A stretch of 64,000 nt of DNA from Rhizobium leguminosarum bv. trifolii WSM2297 (GTDB lineage: Bacteria; Pseudomonadota; Alphaproteobacteria; Rhizobiales; Rhizobiaceae). Within the stretch, counting starts at the first letter, position 1. Each line of letters opens with the position of its first letter. The translations under genes were made by a program, and so were the position numbers. The stretch lies in assembly GCF_000271845.1 (NCBI RefSeq), contig NZ_JH719395.1:3218253-3282252 (forward strand), in the 5' to 3' direction. Of this stretch, positions 35,187 through 44,800 are shown piece by piece. The notes beneath the pieces are model-generated. The model did no database searches and was not told the origin of the DNA. It worked only from the letters and a program-made list of their open reading frames with translations.

Positions 35187-35245
35187 CTGTCGGTTGGGAT
35201 TGGCCGGGAAGCTGCCACCGCTCCCCGGCCGCGGCCGGGAGAGAG

Positions 35246-36484
35246 TTATTGGCCGCTATCGATGATCGATTGCATTTCCGACTGGGCGCTCGAAAAGGCG
35301 CCGTCGACATCGTCGCCGAAGATCGCGGCGTTGGTGAAGCTCGCCCACGGACCGTTGGCGCTGTTGATCAGGTCGTTGAACTGCAGCGTATAGGGCGTCT
35401 TGGCGACACTGATCGCCTTGAGGCCGACCTGCATGCGCGGATCGAGACCTTCCAGCACCTTATCGGCAATATCGCCGCGCGTCGGCAGGCTGCCGTATTT
35501 CGCCATGATCTTCTGGCCGTCCTCCGAATAGACATATTCGAGGAAGCCCTTCACCGCGTCGATCTTCTTGGTGCCCTTGGTGATGACGAAATTGTCGCCG
35601 CCGGCAAAGGACGAAGGCTTGCCGTCGACGCCGGGGATGAGCGTCACGCCGAAGTTGATGTCGGGATGCTCGGTCACCAGCGTGCCGATGGCAAAGGCGC
35701 CGAGGCTCTGCTGGCCGATCTTGCCATTGGTGAAGGTCAGGAAGTTGGCGCCGGTGTCGCTGGCCGCACCCGCCGGCACCAGGTCCTTCTTGACCATGTT
35801 GCGGTAGATGTCGACGGCCTTGCGCATCTGCGGCGTATCAAGCGTCGCCTTCTTGCCGTCGGCCGACAGGATGTCGGCGCCGGCACCCCAGGTGAGCGGC
35901 GTGAAGGTGAAGATCATGCAGCCACCGCAGCCGCCGCCGGAGAAATAGAAGCCGTAGGTGTCGTCACCCAAAGCCCGGATCTTCTCGGCATTGGCGGTGA
36001 TTTCGTCCCAGCTGACCGGCGCCTTATCGGGGTCGAGACCGGCCTTCTTGTAGAGATCCTTGTTCCAGGCAAAGACCGAGGTTTCCACCGAGAGCGGCAG
36101 GCCGTAGATCTTGTCCTGATAGGTGCCGAGGCGGACATGCGAGGGCGACAGCGAGTTGAAATAGGGCAGCGATTTCGCCCAGTCCGTCAGGTCTTCCAGC
36201 TGGCCGGCCGCAGCAAAGGCGGGGTTATAGATCAGATCCATCGACAGGGCGTCGGGCGCCTGTCCGCCGGCGATCGCCGTTGCGTATTTCTGCACCAGTT
36301 CGGAGAACGGCACCTCGGTCATCACGACCTTGTTCTCATGGCTGGAATTATAGGCTTCGACGACCTTCTTGAAGGCATCGCCGATGCCCGAACGAACCCA
36401 CATTTCGACATTTTCAGCCGCCGACGCAGCCGAAAACAGACATAAGGTAGCGATGCTGGTCGCCGCCAATAGACGCTTGATCAT
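35246..36484 (-). CDS. Sugar ABC transporter solute-binding protein
   Basis: A 412-residue family 1 extracellular solute-binding protein with a signal peptide (MIKRLLAATSIATLCLFSAASAAENVEMW). KKVVEAYNSSHENKVVMTEVPF, ALSMDLIYNPAFAAAGQLEDLTDWAK and GLPLSVETSVFAWNKDLYKKAGLDPDKAP are the usual lobes of this family. An unusual GGGCGGCM cluster with two cysteines lies at about residue 190. ATG 36484 has GGGAGGAG a few bases upstream. It is 55 bp after the LacI gene and 59 bp before the permeases. Ligand: probably an arabinoside, inferred from the GH127 gene. Confidence 0.92.
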   Translation of the reverse strand: MIKRLLAATSIATLCLFSAASAAENVEMWVRSGIGDAFKKVVEAYNSSHENKVVMTEVPFSELVQKYATAIAGGQAPDALSMDLIYNPAFAAAGQLEDLTDWAKSLPYFNSLSPSHVRLGTYQDKIYGLPLSVETSVFAWNKDLYKKAGLDPDKAPVSWDEITANAEKIRALGDDTYGFYFSGGGCGGCMIFTFTPLTWGAGADILSADGKKATLDTPQMRKAVDIYRNMVKKDLVPAGAASDTGANFLTFTNGKIGQQSLGAFAIGTLVTEHPDINFGVTLIPGVDGKPSSFAGGDNFVITKGTKKIDAVKGFLEYVYSEDGQKIMAKYGSLPTRGDIADKVLEGLDPRMQVGLKAISVAKTPYTLQFNDLINSANGPWASFTNAAIFGDDVDGAFSSAQSEMQSIIDSGQ

Positions 36485-36538
36485 GACACTCCTCCCGATA
36501 TGGCGCATCTCCCTGCGCCCTTGCTCATTCCCTTGGTC

Positions 36539-37561
36539 TCACTCCGTGGGGGCATTGCCCCCGCATGACTGCCGGACGATCAGCCGGCACGGCAATTTCC
36601 TGACACCCGGCTCGACAGGCCGTCCTTCCGCAAGCGCCAGCACCGTCAATCCGGCCTGGCGCCCGAGCTCCTTCAACTCCATATCCACCGTCGTCAGCGG
36701 CGGCCGCGTCTGGGCGGCGACAATCTCCCAATTGTCGAAGCCGATCACGGAAACGTCCTGCGGCACCTTGACGCCGCGCTCGCGCAGCGCATCGACCGCG
36801 CCGCGAGCGATCTGGTCATTGCCGCAGAACAGCGCATCGGGTTTTTCTCCCGGCCGCTTCCAAAGCTGTTCGACTGCCTCATGGCCCCAGCTTTCCGACC
36901 AGACGCCGTAAAGCACCGGTTCGCGGTGGCCTGCCACCTCGTGATAGGCGCCGGCCCGCTCCCGCACCGAAAAGAAATCCTCCGGCCCGGTGATATGCGC
37001 AATCCGCCGCCGCCCGGCCTTCGCCAGCCATTCCACTGCCAGTCTCGCACCCTGCTCGTCGTCAGACCGAAAGGTAACGCTGTTCTGCGTCCCCTCGGTG
37101 AAGGCGTAGACCACAGGCACATGCAAGTTCGACAGATCGACGGGCAGACGCCTGTCCAGCCGCTTTCCCGTGGCGATGATGCCGTCGACCTGCTTGTCGA
37201 GCATCGCATCGACATGGATCTGGGCGAGCGCCGGATCGTCTTCGATGGCGCAGAGGAAAACCGAAACCCCATGATCGACGAGCGCGTCCGAAATACCTGC
37301 CATCACCGGCAGCGTGAAACGGCCGTAAGTGTCGTTGGTCAGCAGCCCGATGGTGAAGCTGCGCTTGCTGAGAAGACCTCTCGCCAAGGCATTCGGCCGA
37401 TAACCGATTTCGCCGGCGATCCGCTTCACCCGCTCGCGCGTTTCCGCGCCCATCCGGCCGGTGTCGTTGAGCGCCTTCGACGCGGTCGAGATGCTCACCG
37501 CGGCAGCCGCCGCCACCTCATGGATGGTGATCCTGCCTCTTTTTCCTCCCGATATGTTCAG
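36539..37561 (-). CDS. LacI-family transcriptional regulator, non-ATG start
   Basis: A 340-residue regulator if started at CTG 37561. It has the LacI helix-turn-helix ITIHEVAAAAAVSISTASKALNDTGRMGAETRERVKRIAGEIGYRPNALARGL and a periplasmic-binding-like sensor domain (SFTIGLLTNDTYGRFTLPVMAGI). No ATG precedes the DNA-binding domain. CTG 37561 lies five bases after a perfect AAGGAGG (37573-37567) and gives the usual family length; a TTG at 37639 would put the start within the upstream palindrome and lacks a ribosome site. It heads the carbohydrate operon and probably represses it until the sugar arrives. Confidence 0.88.
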   Translation of the reverse strand: MNISGGKRGRITIHEVAAAAAVSISTASKALNDTGRMGAETRERVKRIAGEIGYRPNALARGLLSKRSFTIGLLTNDTYGRFTLPVMAGISDALVDHGVSVFLCAIEDDPALAQIHVDAMLDKQVDGIIATGKRLDRRLPVDLSNLHVPVVYAFTEGTQNSVTFRSDDEQGARLAVEWLAKAGRRRIAHITGPEDFFSVRERAGAYHEVAGHREPVLYGVWSESWGHEAVEQLWKRPGEKPDALFCGNDQIARGAVDALRERGVKVPQDVSVIGFDNWEIVAAQTRPPLTTVDMELKELGRQAGLTVLALAEGRPVEPGVRKLPCRLIVRQSCGGNAPTE

Positions 37562-37586
37562 ACCGTCCTCCTTCTGAAGTGGCTTG

Positions 37587-37615
37587 AGAAAAGCTTTTAC
37601 CAACTGCGATGTCAA
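37587..37615 (-). promoter_or_regulatory. Promoter of the LacI-type gene
   Basis: On the minus strand TTGACA (37615-37610) is a perfect -35, and TTTTCT (37592-37587) lies 17 bp further as a weak -10. The -10 overlaps one palindrome and the -35 abuts another, as expected for autorepression. Confidence 0.5.
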
Positions 37616-37634
37616 GTGAGAAAAGGTTTTCTCA
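37589..37634. promoter_or_regulatory. Two LacI-type operator candidates
   Basis: AAAAGCTTTT (37589-37598) is a perfect 10-bp palindrome; TGAGAAAAGGTTTTCTCA (37617-37634) has 8-bp arms around GG. The two centres are 32 bp apart, about three helical turns, which suits cooperative binding by a dimer of dimers. They flank the promoter of the LacI-type gene. Confidence 0.55.
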
Positions 37635-37828
37635 TGCAATTGGCAGGACAGGCCGGGGAGAGGAAGCTTCTAGCCAGCAAGGTGCGGAGAACCGGTCCGC
37701 ATCGGCCGGATCGGATTACCACCGACACCGGTCGCAAGGACCGGCGCAGCTTCTCACAGCGCCAACGGCGGATGCTCTTGTTGGCGCGATGGGGGATTGT
37801 GGTGGGGTGTTGCGCAAGCAAAACCGAT

Positions 37829-37863
37829 CGCGATCAGAACCTCCGGCGGAGGTCCTGATCGCG
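37829..37863 (-). terminator. Terminator of hemA
   Basis: A long hairpin (arms of about 17 bp with one mismatch, CGCGATCAG then ACCTCCG) lies 28 bp after the hemA stop; on the minus strand it is followed by ATCGGTTTTG. Confidence 0.65.
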
Positions 37864-37890
37864 GCTTGAACCCAAGCGATCATCGAAAAA

Positions 37891-39105
37891 TCAGGCGACG
37901 TGCCTTGCCAGCGCGCAGCGCGACCAGAGCGAATGCAGCGCCTCGACCAGATGGGCGATATCGGCATCGGAATGCAGCGGCGTCGGGGTGATGCGCAGGC
38001 GCTCGGTCTTCTTCGGCACTGTCGGATAATTGATCGGCTGGACGTAGACGCCGCAATTATCGAGCAGCAGATCGGAGATCCACTTGCATTTGGCGGCATC
38101 GCCGACCAGCACCGGCACGATATGGCTCGGATTGGGCACATGCGGAATGCCGCGCTGGTCGAGCAGCGCCCGCAGCTTGCGCACCCGGTCCTGATGCCTG
38201 GCGCGCTCGAACTGGCTGACCTTCAGGTGCTGGATCGAGGCGACCGCCCCGGCGGCAAGCGCCGGCGGCAGCGCCGTGGTGAAGATGAAGCCGGAGGCGA
38301 ACGAGCGAATGAAGTCGCAAAGCGAAGCCGACGCGGCGATATAGCCGCCCATCACCCCGAAAGCCTTGCCAAGCGTGCCTTCAATGACCGTCAGCCGGTG
38401 CATCAGCCCCTCGCGCTCGGCAATGCCGCCGCCGCGCGGGCCGTACATGCCGACCGCATGCACTTCGTCGAGATAGGTCATCGCGCCGTATTTGTCGGCG
38501 AGGTCGCAGATTTCCTTGATCGGGGCGATATCGCCGTCCATCGAATAGACGCTCTCGAAAGCGATCAGCTTCGGCGCCCTCGGATCGGCGGCAGCAAGCT
38601 TGGCTTCGAGATCGGCGACGTCATTGTGCTTCCAGATCACCTTGCCGCACTTGGCATGACGGATGCCCTCGATCATCGAGGCATGGTTCAGCGCGTCGGA
38701 GAAGATGATCAGGCCGGGGATCTTGGCGCCGAGCGTGCCGAGGGCTGCCCAGTTGGAGACATAGCCCGAGGTGAAGATCAGTGCTGCTTCCTTGGCGTGC
38801 AGATCGGCAAGCTCACGCTCGAGCATGACGTGATAGTGGGTGGTGCCAGAAATATTCCGGGTGCCTCCCGCACCCGCGCCACAGTGGTCGATGGCGTTTT
38901 TCATCGCCTCGATCACCTTCGGGTTCTGGCCCATGCCGAGATAGTCGTTGGAGCACCAGACCGTGACTTCCTTTTCGCCATCGGCCGTATGGCGCGTCGC
39001 GCGCGGGAAATTGCCGCGATGACGCTCTAGATCGGCAAAAACGCGGTAACGGCCCTCGGCATGAAGCCCGTCCAGTTCGTTTTTGAAAAACGCTTCGAAA
39101 TCCAT
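37891..39105 (-). CDS. hemA: 5-aminolevulinate synthase
   Basis: A 404-residue PLP enzyme of the alpha-oxoamine synthase family. Family marks: [30 protein letters not shown] glycine stretch, [24 protein letters not shown] and the PLP lysine in [14 protein letters not shown]. It condenses glycine with succinyl-CoA in the C4 (Shemin) route to heme, typical of alphaproteobacteria. Of two adjacent ATGs (39108, 39105), the second is six bases after GGAG and gives the family start [12 protein letters not shown] looked for a FixK-type box upstream and found none convincing. Confidence 0.97.
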   Translation of the reverse strand: MDFEAFFKNELDGLHAEGRYRVFADLERHRGNFPRATRHTADGEKEVTVWCSNDYLGMGQNPKVIEAMKNAIDHCGAGAGGTRNISGTTHYHVMLERELADLHAKEAALIFTSGYVSNWAALGTLGAKIPGLIIFSDALNHASMIEGIRHAKCGKVIWKHNDVADLEAKLAAADPRAPKLIAFESVYSMDGDIAPIKEICDLADKYGAMTYLDEVHAVGMYGPRGGGIAEREGLMHRLTVIEGTLGKAFGVMGGYIAASASLCDFIRSFASGFIFTTALPPALAAGAVASIQHLKVSQFERARHQDRVRKLRALLDQRGIPHVPNPSHIVPVLVGDAAKCKWISDLLLDNCGVYVQPINYPTVPKKTERLRITPTPLHSDADIAHLVEALHSLWSRCALARHVA

Positions 39106-39244
39106 CATCTGCTCCAGTATCGCGCGGCCGTTCTTGCCGACCGGACGTCCGCGCGTCAATGCTTACCCTTTGCTTTAACATCAACTGCGGCAAAAGGCCC
39201 AGTTTTTTGAATGATTCCAGAGAAAAAATCTGCGCGCCGCGATC

Positions 39245-39373
39245 ATGGAATTGATGCCGCAAAACGCCGCCGGGTTTGCGATCCTGGCGAGGACGGCGAT
39301 GGCCGATATCGCAAAAAAATCGGCGCAGCAGTGGACAACCCTTTCTTCCGACATAGTTTTCGCTCTAGCCTGA
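39245..39373 (+). CDS. Possible 42-residue small protein
   Basis: A frame from ATG 39245 to TGA 39371-39373 in the 267-bp gap between hemA and the lipoprotein gene. It begins MELMPQNAAGFAILARTAMA and ends in DIVFALA; the run DIAKKSAQQWTTLSSD resembles a piece of a phasin helix. There is no clear ribosome site, and the frame is open back to 39215. It could be a small gene or the remnant of a longer one. Confidence 0.25.
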   Translation: MELMPQNAAGFAILARTAMADIAKKSAQQWTTLSSDIVFALA

Positions 39374-39427
39374 CAAAAAACAAAAGGGACGGCCCTTGCC
39401 CGCTGGGCAACAACCTCGGAGAGAAAA

Positions 39428-39685
39428 ATGAAGAAAGCTGTCATACTCGCACTGATCGGCCTGTCGATCGCAAGCTGCACCCCGACTCAGCAGGGCGCCG
39501 GCATCGGCGCTGCATCAGGTGCGGTCATCGGCGGCGCAGTGACCGGCAACGTCCGTGGCGCAGCCGTTGGCGCCGCTATCGGCGGCGTGTCCGGCGCCCT
39601 CATCGGCAGCGTCGCCGAACAGCCCGGCCAGTGCTACTATCGCGACCGCTACGGCCGCCGCTATATCGATACCTGCCCGCGCTGA
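39428..39685 (+). CDS. Glycine-zipper lipoprotein
   Basis: An 85-residue protein with a lipoprotein signal (MKKAVILALIGLSIASC, lipobox SIASC). The mature part is a glycine zipper: GAGIGAASGAVIGGAVTG then VRGAAVGAAIGGVSGALIGS, which packs into or against a membrane. A short YxxRYGRRYIDTCP tail follows. It resembles SlyB/OsmB-type small outer-membrane lipoproteins. It has GAGAG just upstream of ATG 39428 and a strong terminator after it. Confidence 0.85.
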   Translation: MKKAVILALIGLSIASCTPTQQGAGIGAASGAVIGGAVTGNVRGAAVGAAIGGVSGALIGSVAEQPGQCYYRDRYGRRYIDTCPR

Positions 39686-39712
39686 CATCGCCGGCAAACC
39701 GATACATCCAGG

Positions 39713-39741
39713 AAATCCCGGACACACCTCCGGGATTTTTT
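39713..39741 (+). terminator. Rho-independent terminator
   Basis: AAATCCCGG (39713-39721) pairs with CCGGGATTT (39730-39738) around an eight-base loop and runs into a T tract. It ends the small lipoprotein transcript. Confidence 0.88.
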
Positions 39742-39854
39742 GTGCTAAATTAGTGCGCTGGCAATTTAAAATGGTACACCCCGCGCGATTTTGCCGCTAA
39801 GCTGTTCACGGCTGGGCAACGAAGCTTCATTGTAGACGTAACCAAAAGCGGCGT

Positions 39855-41783
39855 ATGCGGATTAGAGGGACAGGCCCGAAAACAGGTATTGCGTATCGGC
39901 GAACAGGCACCATGATGGTGGTCGCAGCGGCAGCTGCGTTCTCACCGGTCCTGATCGGCGACGCTTACGCCTTCAAGCTTTTCGGCATCACCATCTTCGG
40001 CAAGGACGAGGACGAAAGTCAGCAGGTGCCCGATCCGGTGCGCTATAAGGTCGAGCTCAAAGCCGATACCGCCGATCCCGACCTGAAAGAAGCGCTGCAA
40101 AACAGCTCCCGCCTGCTCAGCGACCAGAAGCAGCCGGTTTCCGGCGATCTCGGCGTCGTCGTCAAGGCGCGCGACGATCGCGAGCGGCTGATCGCCGCCT
40201 TGTATGAAAAGGCCCGCTACGGCGGCGTGGTGACGATCACCATCGACGGCAAGGATATCGACGCCCTGCCGCCCAATCCGACATTCGACCGCTCCGGGCC
40301 GGTCCCCGTCACAGTCGACATAACCCCCGGTCCGATCTTCAAGGTCAGGGAGGTCCAGTTCGGCGGCGATGCCGCAAACCACAATCCCGCCGATTACGAT
40401 CTCGCCCCAGGCGCCGAGGCCGGCTCGCTTGCCATCATCAAGGCCGGCGACAAGATCGTCGAGCAGTTGAAGAGCGAGGGCCGGCCGTTCGCCAAGCTCA
40501 CCGAACGCAAGGTGGTCGCCGACCACAGGAGCGATACCGTCGATATCGTCCTTGCTGCCGAAGGTGGTCCGGTCGCCCCGATCGGCGATGTCGGCGTCAC
40601 CGGCGAAAAGACCGTCAAGCCCGCTTTCATCCAGCGTTATTCCCGGCTGGACAAGGGCGAAGCCTACTCGCCGGAAGCGCTGAAGAAAGCCGGCGAGCGG
40701 CTTCGCGCCCTCGGCGTGTTTTCGAGCGTCACCATTCACGAAGGCGATGCGCTGGCCCCGGATGGCACGCTGCCGATGACGATCGAGGTGTCCGAAGGCA
40801 AGCAGCGCTATTTCGGCGTCGGCGCGCAATATTCCACAACCGACGGCTTCGGCGTTCAGGGCTATTGGGGCCATCGCAACCTGTTCGGCGAAGCCGAAAC
40901 GCTCAGGATCGAGGGCTCGGTGTCGCGGCTTGGCGAAACCACCGATATCGGCAGTCTCGATTATTCCGCCGGCATCCTCTTCACCAAGCCCGGAGCCTTC
41001 TTCCCCGCCGCCACCCTGAAGGCCGGCATCGTCGCCAAGACCGAAAACCCGGATGCCTATAATGCGACGCTCGTCACCGCCTCGCTCGGCCTCTCCTACG
41101 AATTGACCGACCGGGACACCGTCTCGGCAAGCGGCGAGGTCAGCTGGGAGCGCGACGACGACGCCTTCGGCACCAACGACTATCTGACCTTCACCCTGCC
41201 GCTGCAATATGACCGCGACGCCCGCGACGACAAGTTCAACCCGACCGAAGGCTATCGCGCGACATTTTCGGCAAAGCCGGGTTACGAGATCTTCAACGCC
41301 ACGCCCTATGCCGCCTTCCAGGGCTCGATCTCCGGCTATTTGCCGTTCGGCGCCGAGGCCGGCGTGGTGCTGGCCGGCAAGGTCGCCGCCGGTGTGCTGA
41401 TCGGCGGCGATGGCATCGAGAACATTCCCGCCACGCAGCGCTTCTTTGCCGGCGGCGGCGGCTCCGTGCGCGGCTACAGCTATCAGGAAATCTCGCCCTA
41501 TAACGACAATGGCGACCCCACCGGCGGCCGCTCCTATGTCACCGGTTCGCTGGAGGCCCGCATCAAGATCACCGATACGATCGGCGTCGTCCCCTTCCTC
41601 GATGTCGGCACCGTATCGGACAGCACTTTTCCCGGCTTTTCCGATATCCGCGCCGGTGCCGGCGCCGGAATACGATATGCCACACCTTTCGGCCCGCTGC
41701 GGCTTGATTTTGCCGTGCCGCTGAACAAGTACGAAGATGGCACAGATTATGGAATCTACGCCGGCATCGGCCAGTCCTTCTAG
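39855..41783 (+). CDS. tamA: Translocation/assembly outer-membrane protein TamA
   Basis: A 642-residue Omp85-family protein. After an N-terminal signal region (ending GDAYAF) come POTRA-like repeats (about residues 60-330: PGPIFKVREVQFGG, APIGDVGVTGEKTVKPAFIQRY) and a 16-strand beta-barrel (YFGVGAQYSTTDGFGVQGYWGHRNLFGEAE; FFAGGGGSVRGYSYQEISP holds the VRGY/F lid motif) ending in a C-terminal Phe. TamA with TamB moves autotransporters and lipids across the periplasm to the outer membrane. The tamB gene starts 18 to 54 bp downstream. Confidence 0.93.
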   Translation: MRIRGTGPKTGIAYRRTGTMMVVAAAAAFSPVLIGDAYAFKLFGITIFGKDEDESQQVPDPVRYKVELKADTADPDLKEALQNSSRLLSDQKQPVSGDLGVVVKARDDRERLIAALYEKARYGGVVTITIDGKDIDALPPNPTFDRSGPVPVTVDITPGPIFKVREVQFGGDAANHNPADYDLAPGAEAGSLAIIKAGDKIVEQLKSEGRPFAKLTERKVVADHRSDTVDIVLAAEGGPVAPIGDVGVTGEKTVKPAFIQRYSRLDKGEAYSPEALKKAGERLRALGVFSSVTIHEGDALAPDGTLPMTIEVSEGKQRYFGVGAQYSTTDGFGVQGYWGHRNLFGEAETLRIEGSVSRLGETTDIGSLDYSAGILFTKPGAFFPAATLKAGIVAKTENPDAYNATLVTASLGLSYELTDRDTVSASGEVSWERDDDAFGTNDYLTFTLPLQYDRDARDDKFNPTEGYRATFSAKPGYEIFNATPYAAFQGSISGYLPFGAEAGVVLAGKVAAGVLIGGDGIENIPATQRFFAGGGGSVRGYSYQEISPYNDNGDPTGGRSYVTGSLEARIKITDTIGVVPFLDVGTVSDSTFPGFSDIRAGAGAGIRYATPFGPLRLDFAVPLNKYEDGTDYGIYAGIGQSF

Positions 41784-41837
41784 AAGGGCCGATGCCGATT
41801 TGTGCGCCATTATGAAAACGGGGTAGTGTCCGCGCCG

Positions 41838-44800
41838 ATGCAAACGCTGGCAAAAATCATCAACTGGTTCCTGCGGCTCACCGCCTATGGCGTGGGCGCC
41901 ATCTTGATTCTTGCCGTCATGGCACTGGCGATCTTCGGCTTCACCGCCTTTGGCGCCCGCATCGTCACCGAAAAGATAGCCTCGACGCTTTCCAACCGCG
42001 ACATGACGATTACGGTGCGTGAACCGCAAGGTCTTTTGACCGGCGGGCTTCGCGCCGCCGACATCACCGTCTCCGACACCAGGGGCGTGTTTGCGGAAAT
42101 TCATGGGCTGGCCATCGACTGGAATCCGCTGGCGCTGCTGACCGGAACCTTCCACGCCAAGCGCTTCGAGATCGAAGCCATCAACGTGCTGCGCAAGCCG
42201 GTGCGCACCCTGCCCTCGCGGCCCAAAGCAGACGATGCCGGCGGCTTCGCTCTTCCGATCAAGGTCGATATCGACCGTGTGGCGTTGCCCGATATCAAAC
42301 TGGCCGAACCCTTCGCCGGCCGCGCCTTCGCGCTCGCCGCCGAAGGCAGCCTGTCGGCGAACCGCGATGGCGGCGAGGCAATCGTCAATGTCCGCCGTCA
42401 TGCCGTTCCGGATGCACGGCTCGCCGCCGATATCGCCTATGCGCCGGCCGAAAACCGGCTGCGGCTGAAGGCGCAGCTTTCCGAGCCGAAGGGCGGGCTG
42501 CTGGCAGGCTTTCTCGGCCTGCCCGACAATCCCGCCGTCAACATCGATCTCGACGGTCAGGGGCCGATATCCGACTGGCGGGGCAAAGTGCAGGCCGCTC
42601 TCGACGGCCAGCAACGCGCCGCAATCGAGGCCCGGCATCAGATCAGCACAGACGGATTGCACCACCTCGACCTCAAGGGCGGCGGCGACCTGAGCTCGTT
42701 GCTTCCCTCGGCATTCCGGCCGCTTTTTGCCGGCCAGACCAATATCGATCTTGCCACCACGTTCGACGATCACGGCAAGATCGATATCCAGACCGGCAAT
42801 ATCGCCACCGGCAGCGTCGTCATCGCCGCCTCAGGCACGCTCGATCCGGCCGGCAATAACAGCCTGAACGCCAACCTGCTCGGCACCTCCGGCCCTGTCG
42901 ATTTCCGCTGGCCGCTCGCCGAAGGCGAAGCTCGCTTTTTGATTTCCGGTCTCAACCTGGCACTGACGGGAGATGCGCGGGCGGCGCGGCTGAATGTCAG
43001 CGGCTCGCTCGACACCGCAACCCTGCCGCAGGGCAATATCGGCAATATCAAGCTGACGGCAAAGAGTGATGCCTTCAATCTCGCCGCCCGTTCCGGCAGC
43101 GTCCAGCTGCGTCTCGTTGCCGGCGACATGACCTTTACGGAGCCGAACCTCAATCGCGCCGTCCAGGGCCCGGTCACGATCGCCTCGCCTCTGCAGATAA
43201 CGCCCGGCAGCATCGGCTTCAACGGCACCACCGTCGAAAGCGCCAATATCAACGGCGGCCTCAACGGTTCCTACCGGCTGACCGACCAGGCGCTGACCGG
43301 CAACGTCAAGCTCACCGTCGCGCCGGCAGCCCTGCCGGTTGCGGTCTCAGGCAGGTTCGACGGACCGATCGCGCTCGAGAGCCAGCTGACCGGCACCATC
43401 CCGTCGAAATTCGCACTGTCCAACCTCGTCTTGAACTCCGGCACGCTTGAGGCCGCCGGCAATGTCGCCCTCGACGGCTCGAAGTTGAATGCCGATCTCT
43501 CCGGCCGGCTGCCCGACATCGGCAAACTCATGACCGGCGCCAGCGGTGGGGCCGGCTACGCGTTGAGAGTTGGCGGCGAACTGCCGGCAATCTCGGTGAC
43601 GGCCAATCTCAAGGCCCCCCGCCTTGAGATGGCCGACCGCGTGCTCGGCAATCTCAATATCGACCTGTCAGGTCTTGCCGATCCCAAGGCGCCGCAGGGC
43701 AAGATCGCCGCCACCGGCACGATCGATGGCCAGCCGATTGGCATCAACGGCGACATCCGCTCTGAAGACGGCAAGATCAGCATTCCGGCGCTGACCGCCG
43801 ATATCGGCGGCAACCGGCTGACCGGCAATCTGCATTTTTCGCCGGCCCTGGAGCCGACTGGCGCCCTGACCTTCGACTTCCCCAATATCGGCCTGCTCGC
43901 GGCCCTCGGCGGTCAAAAGGCCGAGGGCGATCTGAAGGGGTCGCTCGGCGTCGAGAGCGACAGCGGCAAAATCGCCCTCAAGCTGCTGGCATCGGGCGCC
44001 TCGATCCGCCGCGATACACTTGCGATCGTCAAGCCGGATATCGATTTGACGGTCAGCGACCTCCGCGCCCTTGCGGCAAACGGGACAGTCAAGGCCGACG
44101 CGGTGGCGGCCGGAGAAAACAGGCTCGCCGGCCTTTCGCTCGGCTTCACCAAGCAGCAGAATCAGACCGATTTCGATCTGAATGCCGCCTATGACGGCAA
44201 TCCGGTAGTGGCGGCTGGCAATGTCGCGGCGGCAGGCGGCGTGATCGACCTCAACCTCGATCGCTTCTCGGCAAGCCCCCGCAATATCCCGGTCGAGCTT
44301 GCCGCACCGACAAAGGTCGCCATCGGCGGCGGTGCCGCCAGTCTGGACGGGCTGACGCTGAAGACCGGCACCGGCTCTGTGAGCGTCACCGGTTCCGCCG
44401 GCGAGACGCTGAAGCTCAATGCCGACATCCACGAACTGCCGGCGGCGCTGGCCAATGGTTTCGTGCCGAACCTTTCCGCCGGCGGCACGATCTCCGGAAC
44501 GATTGCCGTCACCGGAACGCCGGCAGCACCCGTCGCCGATTTCAAGCTCGACTGGAAGGATGCGACGACGGGTCAGACCAAGGGCGCCGGCCTGGCGCCA
44601 CTCGGCATCACCGCCGGCGGCAAATTCGCCGACAACAAGCTCGATTTCGACACGACGATCGGCAGTGACGACGGCCTGTCGCTCAAAGCCGCCGGCAATG
44701 TCGGTCTCGCCGACCCGAAGACGCCGGTCCTCGATGTCAACGCCGATATCGTCAATCTGCCCGCCCGCATCGCCAATGGTTTCGTTGCCGATCTGGCCGC

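Larger units (their letters stand above)
37562..37890. other. Gap between lacI-type gene and hemA
   Basis: 329 bases. It holds the ribosome site and promoter of the LacI-type gene with two palindromes (separate entries) and the hemA terminator hairpin (37829-37863). The bases between, about 37640-37828, show nothing I can name. Confidence 0.6.

Noticed and set aside
39106..39230. Possible FixK/FNR box (TTGATGTTAAAGCAA) upstream of hemA
   Set aside because: Only one half-site matches TTGAT-N4-ATCAA; the second half is missing.
39942..42773. Open frame of over 900 codons antisense to tamA/tamB
   Set aside because: Same cause: third-position GC in the real genes. No domain and no ribosome site.
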